Positions 25,923 through 39,015 of a stretch of DNA of 64,000 nucleotides are shown here, one piece after another. Position 1 is the stretch's first letter; each line of letters starts with the position of its first letter. This DNA comes from Cyprinodon diabolis (lineage: Eukaryota; Chordata; Actinopteri; Cyprinodontiformes; Cyprinodontidae): NCBI GenBank assembly GCA_030533445.1, contig CM060068.1, forward strand, positions 12,615,479 through 12,679,478. Reading direction: 5' to 3'. The translations under genes were made by a program, and so were the position numbers. The notes under the pieces were generated by a model that saw nothing but the letters and a program-made list of their open reading frames with translations, did not search any database and was not told where the DNA came from.

Positions 25923-27261
25923 ATCTGTCTCTGTGCATTTTGTCTAATCATTCTGACATATTAGCCTTTATCCCTTCAGCTTGTGGATTTCTTTGAGTTT
26001 AATTCTGTTCCCACTGTGTTATTTTTTTACTCTTTTTCAATCACCCTTTTACCCTTCTCCACAACTGTCTCATATTCCTCTGTATTTGCTTACCTGAATC
26101 TGTAGCAGTTGTTTACCCTGAACCCTATAATGGCAGGAAAAAACTGTACGTTATTTTCAATCGTACTCAGCTACAACTCAAACTGCACAGTGAAACCCCA
26201 TGGTTCAAAGGTATACAGCTTATGATTTTATGTTCTTACACTGTGCCACCCAATGCTTTGACGCGATCAAACTGCTTACCCAGTACGTCTGAAAACTACT
26301 CGTCGGACTCAGAGCTGAGAGATGGTGCTGGTTGGACTAATCAGTCTGGAAGAAGAAGATTTCCCTTGTTTGCACATCTACAGTGCGCAAGGTTCTAGTA
26401 AATCAGCTAGTAGACGCTCGTAAGTTTTACTTGAGAGCAGGGTTAGCTACAGAACACAGTTTGATTTTCTCCTAACGTTACGATTCCTGATCAGGAAGTG
26501 CTCATGAGAAGCTAATCGTCCCTCATTACCCACCGTATACTACAGGACACAGTATGCATGATCAGTCTGAAACTCTGATCCCAAAAAATTCTCGAATGAC
26601 TTAAGTGTCGGCCCGAAACTTGTGAAAGTGTTTGCCTGCCTTAAGAGATATTTATTATTTTTCAAAACTCTGTTATTTTTTCTCATACCACCAGCTGCAG
26701 CTTATAACGTGATGTGACACAACATTTCCTGCAAGAAATTTGACTAATAATTGGTTGTTTTTATGTATTGTTTTATTAAGACACGAGCATTGCAAAAATT
26801 AGCAATGGCTATAAATGGATCAGTATTTGGCATTGTAATGTATATACAGTACTTGTCCTTATCAAATAAGGCAAGTAAATAAATCTAGAAATTAAGAGGA
26901 AGCTTTTATTCATCCATTGATTGCTCAATTTAATTATAATCAACAGAATCTTCTTAGATGGGATATAGATGTAATGTGACCAAGTAGCCTATTTATCCCT
27001 TAATTCTTTAAAATAGAAAATGTAAGAAAATATGCGATTCAAGTTAGGTAGCTTGAGCTTGATACATTAGAATCAGACTATAAAATAAAGCTACCTTTTT
27101 AAACCTGGGCTTATCTATAGAGAAATGGCCTAAACGTTTTAAACGACCACAAAAGTAGAAAACAAAGCTGGGCAACAACTCATGCTTATTTAAGTTGAAT
27201 TACCCCAAAGCATGGCGTGTAGGAAAGGCAAAAGAGAATTTTTAAAGCTTATTTCTGGAGG

Positions 27262-27425
27262 GCAAAGGTGGGTAAAGCGTGCAACCTATGTACAGAGGCC
27301 TCAGACCATGATTTGGCTCTCTTGAGTTGAAATCCTGACCTGTTGACCTCTGTAGCATATCTCTCCCCCCTTTCTAAATTGTATAACCAGTCTGCCTACT
27401 TTCAAATTAAGTTTACTAGTGAGCT
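27262..27425 (+). mobile_element. tRNA-derived SINE, second family
   Basis: GGTAAAGCGTGCAACCTATG TACAGAGGCCTCAG (A-box side), TTGAGTTGAAATCCTGACC (B box), CTCTGTAGCATATCTCTCCC. This is the layout of a common fish SINE whose copies read CCCCATGTACGGAGGCCTCA and TTTGCCGCATGTC. It is different from the 15525 family. Confidence 0.6.
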
Positions 27426-28935
27426 AGATTTAAAGAATAATTCATCTTGGAACTTTATTAAAAAAAAAATTTCATAAGTCTCTCTACATTTGGAATTTGT
27501 GGCCAGGCCGAAGCATCTAGGATGGAAATAACATCTAAAAAATGATCACAAGTGCCACAACAGGCAAATATATAGTTTAGTTTGTCGCAGCATTGTGTTA
27601 GTTTTTTTTTTCATAGAATTAGGGTGTATTTATTTAGAATAATTGATCTAAAAACAATATGATGAGTTTCGATTCCATAAAAATCAGGATGCCCTTTCAG
27701 AATGAGACAGCTTTCCTTGCAATGTCTTTAAAATAGATTTTATAATAATTCATCTAGTCTCATTGTATGCTATAACTACTTACAACAGGCAAGAGTCACA
27801 GAAATGTAAAAAAAATTGTGAAATGAGTATTATTTCCCAACATAATTTTTGGCGTTTATGTTATGTTTTAACATTGCTTGCTACAGCACTATCGAACAAC
27901 TAATTTCTTCTCCACTGACTAAATGCCTTTAACAAATCATGCAAAAATTGTCAGGCCGGCTTCAGTGGTTCATTGGCTAATTTTTAGTGACAATACCACT
28001 TTCTCTATATTAAAAAGAAAAAAGAAAACTTTTCTGAAAGATTGTGGAATGTTTCTTTATTATCCCTTTGCATAGAGAGCAAGAAAGAAGGATTCCGTGT
28101 TGTATCTCCATACCGTATAGAAAGCACAATTGTTGTCCAAATCAAACCCTTTATAAATACGCCTTTAAAAATTCCATCCATCCCAACCATAAAACATAGT
28201 GGTTAAAGTTACATTTCGCAATGATGAGCTACTTTGTTTTGGGTCTATTATCAAATCTCCTTAATAAAAAAAAGTTAGTACAGTTTCACTACTCATAAGT
28301 ACTACCGCAAGGCACTGTACTGTATATAAAAAATTAACTTGGAGAAACTATACTGTTATGCGGCAATACTCTCTCTAAGCTCCCTAAGAGAGTTTATATA
28401 TTGCAGAAAAATTAAAGTAACCAGCTAATCGAATGCTTCGAAAATTTACAAGTTAGGTATTTTAGCTTTGGTTCTAAAGGATCATTATTATCTATTTTAT
28501 TTTATTCTTTTGTAAGTCTGAAGGACGAGCAAAAGAAAACATCTTTAGACACAAAGATGTGAAGCTTGGATTTTAAACATTAGGTTTCACCTGTAAACTA
28601 TGAATCAGTTTGAGTCAATATGTTTTTATGTAACAGGATGTGATTCAATGTTTATAAACTGTACCCACCAGAAGGAATAGGCTTCCACTGCTGTATTGCA
28701 ATACCAGCCACATTTATTTGCTGTATTTTTAAGTCAGTACTTAAAAAGCAACAAACAAGCATGACAATAATATCTACACCAAACTCAGTACTTAAAGGCT
28801 GTACAAACAAGAGTGTAGGAATGAGTCAAATATTGGGGAGACACGAATTTGAAACATTTTAGATCTATAAATGGTTCAACATGTTTTAATGGTCAAAATG
28901 CATTTAAGTTCTTTGACCGGGAGTTAAGCTGGTTA

Positions 28936-29327
28936 TTTAAAGGTGTAGTTAAGGTATAGTGGGTGTTCTTTTTCCAGGTGGATCATCAAAATAAGTGGTC
29001 CTCCTAATTCTCAATCATTTTGTTTATATGTTTACGTAAGACAGTCCTACGTGCTTGTCCCCATTTTCACGTACCCGTGGTGAGTCTGACATGGTGTAAA
29101 AATTGCAAATCTTCTTTTGGAAACTAAGCTTATATGAGGGATGCACAAAGTTGCATGCGAAGAGCGTTCACGAGGAGAAATGGGTTTGTGCATGCTCTCG
29201 CACACATTTAATAGGCAATCCCTCTCGGGAGTGGGTACAGGGTTGTGCATGTGATTTTTTTTTTTTTTAAAGTGGAGAGGGCGAGTCTTTTCAAAAAATT
29301 GCGAAAATCCTCCACTATACCTTTACA
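28936..29327. mobile_element. probable short MITE with inverted ends
   Basis: AAGGTATAGTGGG near the left end is inverted in CCTCCACTATACCTTTA at the right. The segment between is GC-richer than its flanks and contains a T run. The duplication at the target could not be defined, so the limits are approximate. Confidence 0.42.
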
Positions 29328-30954
29328 TATAAATGTTCTAACATGGATGTAAGAAAGGTGAAAAACAAGTATTACCTTTTAAAAAGAAGTCACAATGTCA
29401 AACAATGCCACACTACAGCTCTTATATTTTCTGACTTTTTGTGAACTCTTGTAAAATTCTTGTAAAATCTCCTGTTACTGTATGTGTCACTCTGTCTCAC
29501 CTGTTGGTCTGCTATGGTATTTCTCTCTCACTCTGGCTTCCTGCCTCTAACCCTTGATGTCCCTGGAGGGCATTATAACATCACACACTATTTGTAGTAG
29601 GATTTGCCTTTCAAAATAAGAGCATCTGTTGAAGTGTTTCCATACAGACAGGTAATAACTAAAAACATGTTAAAAATTCTACCCATCCGTTTTCACCTGC
29701 TCTTCTTTCTCGACATATGGTATCAAAAATTGTATTTTTAAGCTTTGCTTCATATCTTAAAGCTCACCTAATATTTCTATCACTAACTATGTAAGGCTTC
29801 CTTACGCTCTCTAAAATAAAGTCAGACATGTTAAATAGATGAGCATTGAGTTTTGACCATGTAATGTGAAACTGTTACCAACACTGTTTAATGCCATAGC
29901 TCCATATGAACAACTCTTCAATTTTTCGACATTTCTGATGTCTCATCCATGATCGTACCCACCAACCAGTCTCAGTTTAATTAAAAATGAAGAAGAAGAA
30001 AAAAACACAGCTGGAAAACATGTAAAAGCAACTAGAGCCCCATTTCAGGAATCAAGATAAGTGAAAACAGAATGAGTCCTTGGAAAGTATTTGCATAAGA
30101 TGGGTTTTCGAGGAGTGTCTCCTTAGCCTGCATTATCTTAATCATATATTTTTTTTGTTTGTTTTTTTTCATCAGTGATGTCATATGTTTATAATATCAG
30201 TTTTATTTAAATGTGTCACTTTTATTCCTTTAACACTTTGGCATTTTACACTCTAATTATTTGTGTTGCTTTCATGCCACTGTAATACACCTTTCTTTTT
30301 TCCCATGTACAGCACTTTGAATGGGCTTGCCACAGACATGCACTATTAAAAAAGTGTCCTTGCTTCAGTTAGTAATTTATCTCAATAAATTTGTTTGTGT
30401 TGGACTTCGTCTTTATTGCAATGGCAAACTGTCACGCATGTAGCACTAAAAGTGTTACTAATCACATCTACCTATCAATGACAAATTCCTAATGATGTCA
30501 AGTTTTTTTTTTTAAGTAGCAGATCACAGGGGCTCAATTTCCAACGGTGATTGTGGAGTGATGCTAAAATGTTTCTTTTTCATGTTACGATGATGGTAGA
30601 TCAGGGTAACTTGCTCATTTATAAGCTCTCACTTTCTGAAAACTGTGGGAATCCCTTCCTTTGTCTGGGTTTTATGACATTTATTTTTGTGTTTCTATGT
30701 TACAGATAAACAAGCAATATCTTAGTTTCAGATGCATGTCTGCTCCTTTTCATATTAAGTCATGAGTCAAAGTTTAACTTGTTACATTTCGTTAATTGCA
30801 TTTGTACAATATAGCTACTGAATTCTGTGTAATTCTGTCTGTAAATGTTAAACATCAATTACAAACATTATTTACCTGAATTACCTGTGTTTTTATATAT
30901 CTTTATTTACTACTGTATTTTTTTCTACCTTTTGGGTGGCACAAAGACACATTT

Positions 30955-31262
30955 ATGTGACACATCTATATCTGCTTCTGTCTCTTTGAACCACAGTCAG
31001 CCTCAGCAGATGGCCGCTCACACAGAGCCTGGTTCTGCTGGAGGTTTTCCTGTTAAAAGGGAGTTTTCCTTTCCACTGTCGCTACAAGCATGCCTGGTGG
31101 GAGGGATTGTTGAAGAGTCAATGAGACGATGCAATCAGCTGGCTTACTTTAAATAGAAAATTTGATTCAATCTGACTGTATGATCTCGTTGAATTGTATT
31201 TGTCAAGAGCCTTAAGATGACATGTGTTGTGAATTGCACACCAACTGACACTGAATTGAATG
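30955..31262 (+). mobile_element. L2-like LINE 3' end (short)
   Basis: It shares CTTCTGTCTCTTTGAACCAC, GCCTGGTTCTGCTGGAGG and GTTAAAAGGGAGTTTTCC with the longer tails, and ends GACACTGAATTGAATG. Heavily 5' truncated. A 103-codon open frame overlapping it is not a gene. Confidence 0.68.
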
Positions 31263-34200
31263 TAAACACACTTCATTTCTTTTAATGCTTAAAAAGTATT
31301 AGTTCACAGAGGCGACTTTAATTCTCTGTCAATTGACACGAACCCAATGACCAAGTCTCTGCCTCGCTAAACCTAACAATTTTTGTAGTAGCTAGAATAT
31401 TCTTACATAGATCAGTCTTTTTTTGCGGTGTAGTTTTTGGGGTTTTTGTTAAATGTGGCTAATGGGCAACCCAAACAGAATCTGCCATAGGCTTCATTAA
31501 GGATCCTTGTACAACAAATAGGCAAGATGTACTAAATGCACATAAGCTCTCTTCACTAGCATTAAGAAGAAAGTACACAAAATTAAAAGTGAACCATTCT
31601 AATCTAAGTATATTATGCTGACTCAGGAAAAAATTCTATTAATTTTTTTTGTTGTTGTTGTTGTTCTACAATCAATCATAGAAATCTTCCAGCCAGTAAT
31701 TAACAATTGGAGTGTGATGTATAACTAATCGGTTTAAATGTCTTTGCCATAAACTTACCAGTTTGTTGGTTCCTTGTTTGCATTTAATTTTAAGTTATTT
31801 CAATTATATATGTGACATACAATACCTTGTTTATTTTAAGATTTGCTGGCTGGTTAATTAGGATTCAGCATTTTAAGTTTTTTTTCTTTTTTGTTATTAA
31901 AAAACAGTATCTTAAAAATGTGCCTTTTTTATGACAAATAGATGGTGTTAAAGTATTGTCAATAACTTCCAACACCCCTTAATTGAATACACCTACCACT
32001 GGACTTAGCCTGCTTCCTGGGGGAAAACTTGCATAAATACAAAAGAGATTATGTACGTATATTAACAACAAAAAAAGAATGGGTGCTGCAGCTAGCACTG
32101 GTAGAGTTCGTACATCCTAATTATGAGTACTAGTGCCATTTAAGTTTTAATAAATACAATTCCTATTTCACTGAGGCTCATGTCTTAAAATACACAGTTT
32201 TTATGACAAGAAGATTTTGACAGGATATATCACACACACAACATAATGATCTTAGATCCACTACAATCAGCCACACAGATGGCAGAATATAAATGGAAAA
32301 TGCTGCTTTGTTCCTTTGCCAGTACTAAGGAGTCTCACCATGAACAAGAAAACACTGCTCCAAGGCTAACAGTCAGGTTCCCCATCTGGCCTAGTTCTAC
32401 TTTTCCTTTATGGGTGGCCATGGCCTTTGTCTTTGAATTGTCCCTTCCACAGCCAAAGCCTGCATTTGATGTGAAACCAAACTAAAATGCAAACCCAACA
32501 CAGATACACCAAACGCCAGTTCAAAGGAACCCTGTTATGTTTTAATCAAAAGTGAAGAGTTGAACCGATTTCCAAGTCTGTAGCTGGGGTTTATATTTTA
32601 TTGGGTGGCATGATTGACAGGTCTCATTCCACAGCAGTGAAAATGGGGCAAATATTCTCTGGAGTTTGAACTTTTAAGAAGTCTGCACAGAGAAAAACAT
32701 GTAAGTGCGATTGCAGTGACAACATTTATTGACAGGCCTTTAGAAAGTTATCTAGAAAGCTGGAGTGTGTCAGCTTTGACATGAAGTGTTGCTCATACAA
32801 ATAGCAGTAAAAATTCTAAGAAACTAAGAGGTATAGATATGAATAAAGAAAACATTATCCTGTTTTTTTACACTAGGAGGCAAACATTAATGTTGGTAAT
32901 CCTCAACAGTCCAGTTTGATGATAAATCTGAACACTGGTGCACAGCAAGGCTTCTGACATTCCCTAAAAAATTGGAAGCAACTTCAAGGGTGGGGGTGTC
33001 AGAATCCGCTGGCAAACAATGAAATTTTAATTCTACCCACTCCTGAGGAAGAAAATCCGCTGTAATAGGAATTGATGAGACAAGATTGCTTCCTTGCATT
33101 GGAAAGAGTAATGAGATGAGTGACAATATCCTGCCAGACAGTGCAAGAACAAAGATGCATGAAATATTGATTGCCAGTGTCTGCTCTTGTTGATATAGTG
33201 TGTTGTGGGGTCTGTCTTAAAGTCAATCATAAGCAGTAATACCACAACTTAAAACGTCTCAAACAGCTAGAGTCTTATACAGAGCAAAGCAAAAGGAGGA
33301 CAGACTTTAACACTGGATACTTCGATCAATATTTTCCAAAACGCACAACGAATCAAAAGCTTCACCTGTGTGGCGTACAGCAAAATGAAACAAACTGCTA
33401 TAGAGAACTGGAACCTAAACCTCTTAGTCTAGATGGCTGCTGCCTGTTCACAAAACACACTGAAGAAGCAGCACACATTGCAATGTGGCATAGCAGAGGA
33501 GAAAACAATCACTTTGACCACTTACAGCAAATGTTCCATCCATTAGAGGGGCAAAAATGTAATAAATATGCTAATATGTTACAGTACAAGGCTGGCTGAG
33601 TACTTTTAACAGGCAAAATGAAGAAAAGAATCTCTGTTCTTAGTTTAAGCTATATTCATGGACAGCCATTCCAAAACAGGAGCATCACTTATCATTGGCT
33701 TCTTCAAGCAGGAGAAAACTGTTTGTTTGGATTGCTATAATGAAAAGTTAATCAAGTGAGATAATTGACTGTTGTTCAGAAACAAGGCAGAGAGGATGAT
33801 GTATCTTCTTCTATCAGATGCTCTGTCTGAGTTCTGCATGGTAGATCTTTTTACCTCTCTCACCTTTTCCTAAGACTCCTTAGGAAACCAACCACTTGTA
33901 TAACTGCCTTTTACTGCATCTATCAATCTCCTTTGCAGTTAACTTTAATATGTCCACTTTTTCTGCTTTGCATATGGACAATCCATCTAAGGGTTGGTAA
34001 TTTAACTTTGTCTAAATGGGACAAAGCCAAGTGGGATGATGGATTGTTTCTCAATTACTATATCAAAATGAAATCAAAATAAACACTCCCTTATCAAAAT
34101 TCTAATAAATGTGGAAAAAAAGCAAACATTGGTTTGACAAAAATTAGCAAGAACCAAATTATCTCAATATCACTCTAAGGTAACCTAATTAAGGCCACTT

Positions 34201-35129
34201 AAAAATATATATTTTATTTAGATAAAACACAGAACCAACAACCCTCTGATTGCAAGGCAAATTCCTACATCCGACGCCACTGCCGCCCCCTACTGCCATG
34301 AAGATATTAGCTGACCTGAGGCATTACGCAGCTTTATTTGAAAACAATAATGACTTTATTAGGTATGTGGACTCCTTAACAGAGCATATATTTTTGTTAC
34401 CTGCACACTTGGAAAACTTTCATTTGATGTTATTCTCGGTCCGCCCCAACACCAACCACAGCCCCTGCCTCAGAAGCGTGCATTCAGCAGGAGAAGCAAA
34501 ATAAATCTTTCATCCAATCAGCTATGGGAAAATAATTATGTTTGACTTTTGTTAAAACGTGACAGAAATATAACATTTACCTCATCCTTGAGTTAGTGGG
34601 TAACAAGACAAGATGAAGGTCATTGCTCTCCTGTGATCTCATGTGTGGGATATTCAAGGAGCAAGAGAATAAAAAAAAACTATTGAATAAGAATAAAATA
34701 ATTTTGAGGGAGGAAAACAATCCCTCTTGCCTCGGGTAAGAGATGCCCACTTTCAGGCCCTTTGCAAGCTCTGTGATGGATTCTCTCTGATAGCTGTTAA
34801 TATTATATTTAGGATTTGTTCTTCTTAATTACTGCTTGCAATTCTGTTTTTTTTTCTTCTAAATTTTTCAATTATGAGTCTTCATTTATTTATTATTAAT
34901 TATGTCAGAGTTGGTCAAACATTCCTACCTAGCTCTATGTCAAACCATATTTCAAGAGTGAATAACCATGTTGTGTTTTTTTTTTTTACTTTACTTTTCA
35001 CACTCAAGCTTTAAGACACTAAAATCAATACATTTCCTAATTAGAACCTGCCCGGCGAGTTGCAGTAGATAAAATATCTAAAAAAGAAACACATCATGCC
35101 CTGACCTAAAGGAATGAAACAGCAGATGA

Positions 35130-35620
35130 GCAATAAAGTACTTGCTCTCAAACCACAGTGTGAGCCATTATTCACAAGTGGTTCAAAAGAGAAACCATGG
35201 TGAACCATCACACAAGGATGGCCAGGCTCCCCACCTTAGTCAGAGTGCACCAGCAAATGCCTTCAGGAGCTTACACTACAAAAGATCAACATCTAAGACC
35301 AGGAAGAACTGAATTGCCTCATTTAAGGTCAGTGTGCATTATTCAAAAATAAGAGGGAGACTGTGGAAAAATCTTTCATCCACTGGAGTAGTGAGGCAAA
35401 AAACACTAGTTACATTAGTAATTTCTCCACTGAATGGCACAGAAAAGATAGAACAAAGGTTTTGTAGAGCTGATATAAGTCAGAACTTATTCTTAATCAA
35501 AACTGAGATGCTGGTATAACTTTATGTTGGGCATCAAGCTTGAAAGTCCTCCAATGAGGCTGATTAGAGCAAGCTCATAACAAGGAGTAAGAAAAATGTC
35601 TCCCTAATTTTGTAAAAGAC
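35130..35620 (+). pseudogene. Tc1/mariner transposase fossil
   Basis: Across frameshifts the plus strand encodes text like the Tc1 helix-turn-helix and linker: ...FKVSVHYSKIRGRLWKN, then VVRQKTLV. Active relatives have a VSVHDSTIRKRL-type segment at the same place. Preceding bases include GGCCAGGCTCCCCACC and CAACATCTAAGACCAGGAAG. The catalytic DDE part is not identifiable. A TA array follows immediately; Tc1 elements insert at TA. Confidence 0.55.
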
Positions 35621-35664
35621 TAATTCGAAAAGTGATTGCAAGTATGTTTTGGACCATCTGTCCC

Positions 35665-35780
35665 CATATATATCTATATATCTATATATAAAGATATATA
35701 TCTATATATATCTATATATAAAGATATATATCTATATATATATATATATATATATATCTATATATATATATATATATATA

Positions 35781-35831
<51 letters not shown>

Positions 35832-35916
35832 ATATATATCTATATAAATATCTATATATATATATCTATATATATATATATATATATAGATATATATATA
35901 GATAGATATATATATT
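35665..35916. repeat. long imperfect TA microsatellite
   Basis: About 250 bases of TATA with interspersed TCTATATA and AAGATATA units. Open frames of I/Y codons across it are artefacts. The array is self-complementary and probably unstable in length. Confidence 0.97.
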
Positions 35917-36446
35917 ACTTTTCATATATAAAAAATCTGCTCACTAATTGTAATTGTTTTTTTTTTCTTTGCTCCACACTTCACAATTAAGAAATAGTGT
36001 TATTCAACTATATAAATGTCAGGTAGGCCTAAACATGATTTAACATATCAGCTTGTTTTTGATCAGTGCAAATTTGTGAGTCAAGCTTAATCTGGTTAAC
36101 ATGTTAATGTGGTGTTTTAATGTTATTCAAAACAAAATTTCCTCATTTATAGAGTACTCCTCTATAATGTGAATTATCTGTAAATCCAGGTTTGTTTAAA
36201 ACAAGGAAAGTAAATCACCCCTTATTTTTGTCTCAGTTCACATCTATGAATCACTTAAATCATGCTGACATGCATACTTGTCTTGTATTTTTTGCTCTGT
36301 TCTATTGGTGAAAATTATGCACTTGTGCATAGCTGTCTGCTGAGAAGAGAAGAATATAAAGGTCATTTTTTTACCAGTAGTATTTTGAAAAATATCATTG
36401 TAAAATATTATTTTATGGTTGTTTAGATTTTGAGCAGACTTTTGCA

Positions 36447-37535
36447 TAGGGCTGGGTACCGAACTTCGGTTCTTTTATGGTACCGATCGAAATGCTTCGG
36501 TTCTACAGAGTATCGAAACATGCCTCATCTTTCGGTACCAAGTTTCGGTGATTGGCTGTAACACTTAACGTGATTGCGTCATCCAGGAAAAATACACAGG
36601 TGGTCACGCCTACAGCCAGGGTTCATGTGTATCTGTTGTGAACTGGTTGCGAGCGTCGTGGAACCCCTTTAAAATTACCCCCAGGTCAAAAGTGCGGCTT
36701 CACTTTATTAAGACTGATGCCGATAGTGCTCAATGCAATACATCGTGCACGGAAACAATTTAAGAGCAGAAAGTTGCTCGGTGTTTGACTGCAAGAAGAG
36801 CGGACCGCAGCCTCGCGGTCATCCTCCTCTCAGCAGCCCGTGGGCAGAGCAAAGCCAGAGCGGAGTGAATCATGCTGCTTCCAAACTGGACGCAGCAGGA
36901 GCAGCAAAATCACGTCTGCTGCTTCCTTTTTTGCTGCTTGTACCAGCTTCTGACGCGCGGCTGAAGCAGTTTGCTGCTCTGGCTGCGTGGTCGAAAAGTG
37001 GCTCTGACGCGCGTTGGGCGGAGCTACTCTATCCTTTCTTTGCCTTGCAGCTATATTTGCTGTGATCAGTGGGAATACAGTAGTTTTATTATGTTTTTAA
37101 GTGGGAAAATCCACCAAAAAACTTAATCAGTGCAGTCAGTTCATCCTGCCTTCCAATATTTCTGTCGGAGCCGCTCAGACCCCCACATACCAGCGGTGCG
37201 CTGTCAATAGGATCCCATTAAACGGGCTTGTTTGTCAGACATGGTAATTTTTCTAAAGGAAAACTGCTAAGTAAAAAGGTCCTCACAATGTAACAGTGAA
37301 TATTAGACACTAATTTATTTTTTTTTTTTATGTAAGAGGAAAAATGTAAATGGAAAAATCAGAGCTTAAAATAAAACTCAAGATTTGTACTTTTTGATGT
37401 TGTGTAATTTTCTTTTTCTTCGAATTGATATTATAAAACTGGTATCGAAAAAAGTATCGTTCAGGAACCGGTATCGAAGTGAAGGTATCGGTATTGGTAC
37501 CGGAACCGAAAATTTTTGAACAATACCCAGCCCTA
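36447..37535 (+). mobile_element. hAT derivative with inverted ends and a fossil BED finger
   Basis: The termini TAGGGCTGGG...CCCAGCCCTA are inverted and continue into imperfectly inverted subterminal blocks rich in GGTACCGAA/TATCGA motifs. An 8-base duplication CTTTTGCA flanks the element at 36439-36446 and 37536-37543. At 36683-36763 the plus strand encodes a decayed BED zinc finger (see separate entry), so this 1089-base element looks like an internal deletion of an autonomous hAT transposon. The interior (about 36730-37060) is GC-rich relative to the surrounding intron. Confidence 0.85.
36683..36763 (+). pseudogene. fossil BED zinc finger of a hAT transposase
   Basis: The plus-strand frame reads RSKVRLHFIKTDADSAQCNT then SCTETI and a stop. 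This resembles the BED finger start of hAT/ZBED proteins (S-K-V-W-x-H-F ... A-x-C-x-x-C). The first conserved aromatic is replaced by R, and the second cysteine is displaced by one residue. The histidine pair expected downstream is lost after the stop. In transposases this finger binds subterminal DNA. Here it is a non-functional remnant linking the element to the hAT superfamily. Confidence 0.6.
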
Positions 37536-38369
37536 CTTTTGCATTAGTCATTGACATGTTAATGTAGCTTTCAAAACTACATTCCCTGGGTTCATTTATC
37601 AGATAAAGCATATCTTTACCTGAATTCTGAAAATTTTAATCACCTACCAAGAGCTGCACAATTTAAATAACAATCACAGGAGAAATCTTTAAAAAGATGG
37701 AAAACTACCTGTTTCTGCTGTTAATCGTGCTGTCATGCTCCACAGCTAGAAAGAACAGCATGCTACATTGACGGGTGATAGTTTTCTTTTTTAAAGGCTC
37801 TTTACATCTTTGCTTTTAGTGATTCATCTAACATTAGGATTGCCAAGAAGTCATTTTGATTCTTAAGCATTTCTCTTTGCATATTTTTCTGTTTTTTATT
37901 TAGGTTGCACCCATCCATATATCACAACTTTTTCTACTGTAAACTGCCTCTCTTTAACATCTCTTCTGTTATGGATTAGCTGTGGCATAAAGTATCGGCA
38001 TTACTGCAGTGACAAAACAATAACCAAGGAGAGTTATTTTGATCTCACAGAGGAAATAGAAAAATATGTCTCACAAACCTCTCCTTTCACCCTTTATATG
38101 TTGAAAGGGCAGCCATGTTATAGGGCTTACAACTAGGAGAAATCATGAGTGACCCAATGAATAAAACAACATCTCAGCTGTTTATTATTATTTATAGGAT
38201 AAGAGACTTTAAAAAAAAATATATTACAAAATATATTTTCCTGATTTGACTGGAACACATTTATTCTAGAAAAAATATGAACATCTAAACACAGGACACT
38301 AGTAAATAGCTATTATAAACAAGCTACAATGGCTGTAACCGTCAGGCTATAGTTTGACTAATGTGTGTG

Positions 38370-38566
38370 CTGCAACTTTTATGTATCTCTATGGTCCAAC
38401 ACACCTGAATCAAATGCCTTCATTATGTCCATAGTTAAAGTGAAGCTTTCAATTTTTTTTAAAGGACCTAATTATTTTATTCAGGTGTGCTAAAGCACAG
38501 ACTTATGTAAAAGGTGGAGGACACCAGTTCCCCAGGGCTGAATTCTGACATCTCTGGTTTAGATTA
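38370..38566. mobile_element. degenerate relative of the foldback MITE
   Basis: GGTCCAACACACCTGAATCA AATGCC in the interior and CACCAGTTCCCCAGGGCTGA ATTC at the right are hallmarks of the same fish MITE group. The left arm is mostly lost. Confidence 0.5.
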
Positions 38567-38610
38567 AGGAGAGTAAGGCCATTTTCCTAGAGGAGTCTTA
38601 GCAACTAAGG

Positions 38611-39015
38611 TCAGCAATCAGTATTATATAAAAAGAAAAACAAGTCAGTCTTAAAAATAAGAATCAGAAATACTCGAGGTGAGTTATGACAAGAACATGG
38701 CAGCATTATATATACACAGCGTGTATACAAAAAGAAATGTTTTGTACAGCTTTCATGACATCTCAATTTCTTAAAGTGCAGCAGTGATCGAATGTAAACA
38801 GTGTGGGAGAAAAAATATGGTGCAAAAAAAGCATTGATATGGAAGTTGAGAGCATTAAATATAAATGGTGCAAATATGCACTGTTTTGTTTCTTTCAACA
38901 GTTCAGCTCTGGGGAAGAAGCTGTTTGGGAATCTGCTGGACCTGCATCGAATGCTGCAAAGCCTCTTCCCAGAGGGCAGCAGGGAGAACAGTCCATGGTG
39001 GGGGGTGTGAGGGGT
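38611..39015 (-). mobile_element. LINE ORF2 C-terminal end and 3' UTR (L2/Rex1-like)
   Basis: The minus-strand frame contains HHGLFSLLPSGKRLCSIRCR followed by SSRFPNSFFP. This is the conserved C-terminus (SLLPSGKR... RCR... R-x-NSFFP) of a common fish LINE. The following minus-strand sequence is AT-rich 3' UTR. Only this short 3' part was inserted, which is typical 5' truncation. Confidence 0.68.

Noticed and set aside
35636..35990. Open frames of 89 and 113 codons of alternating I and Y
   Set aside because: Pure translation of a TA microsatellite.
36733..37065. 110-codon plus-strand open frame
   Set aside because: It starts inside the fossil BED region of the hAT derivative but in another frame, and has no recognisable domain.
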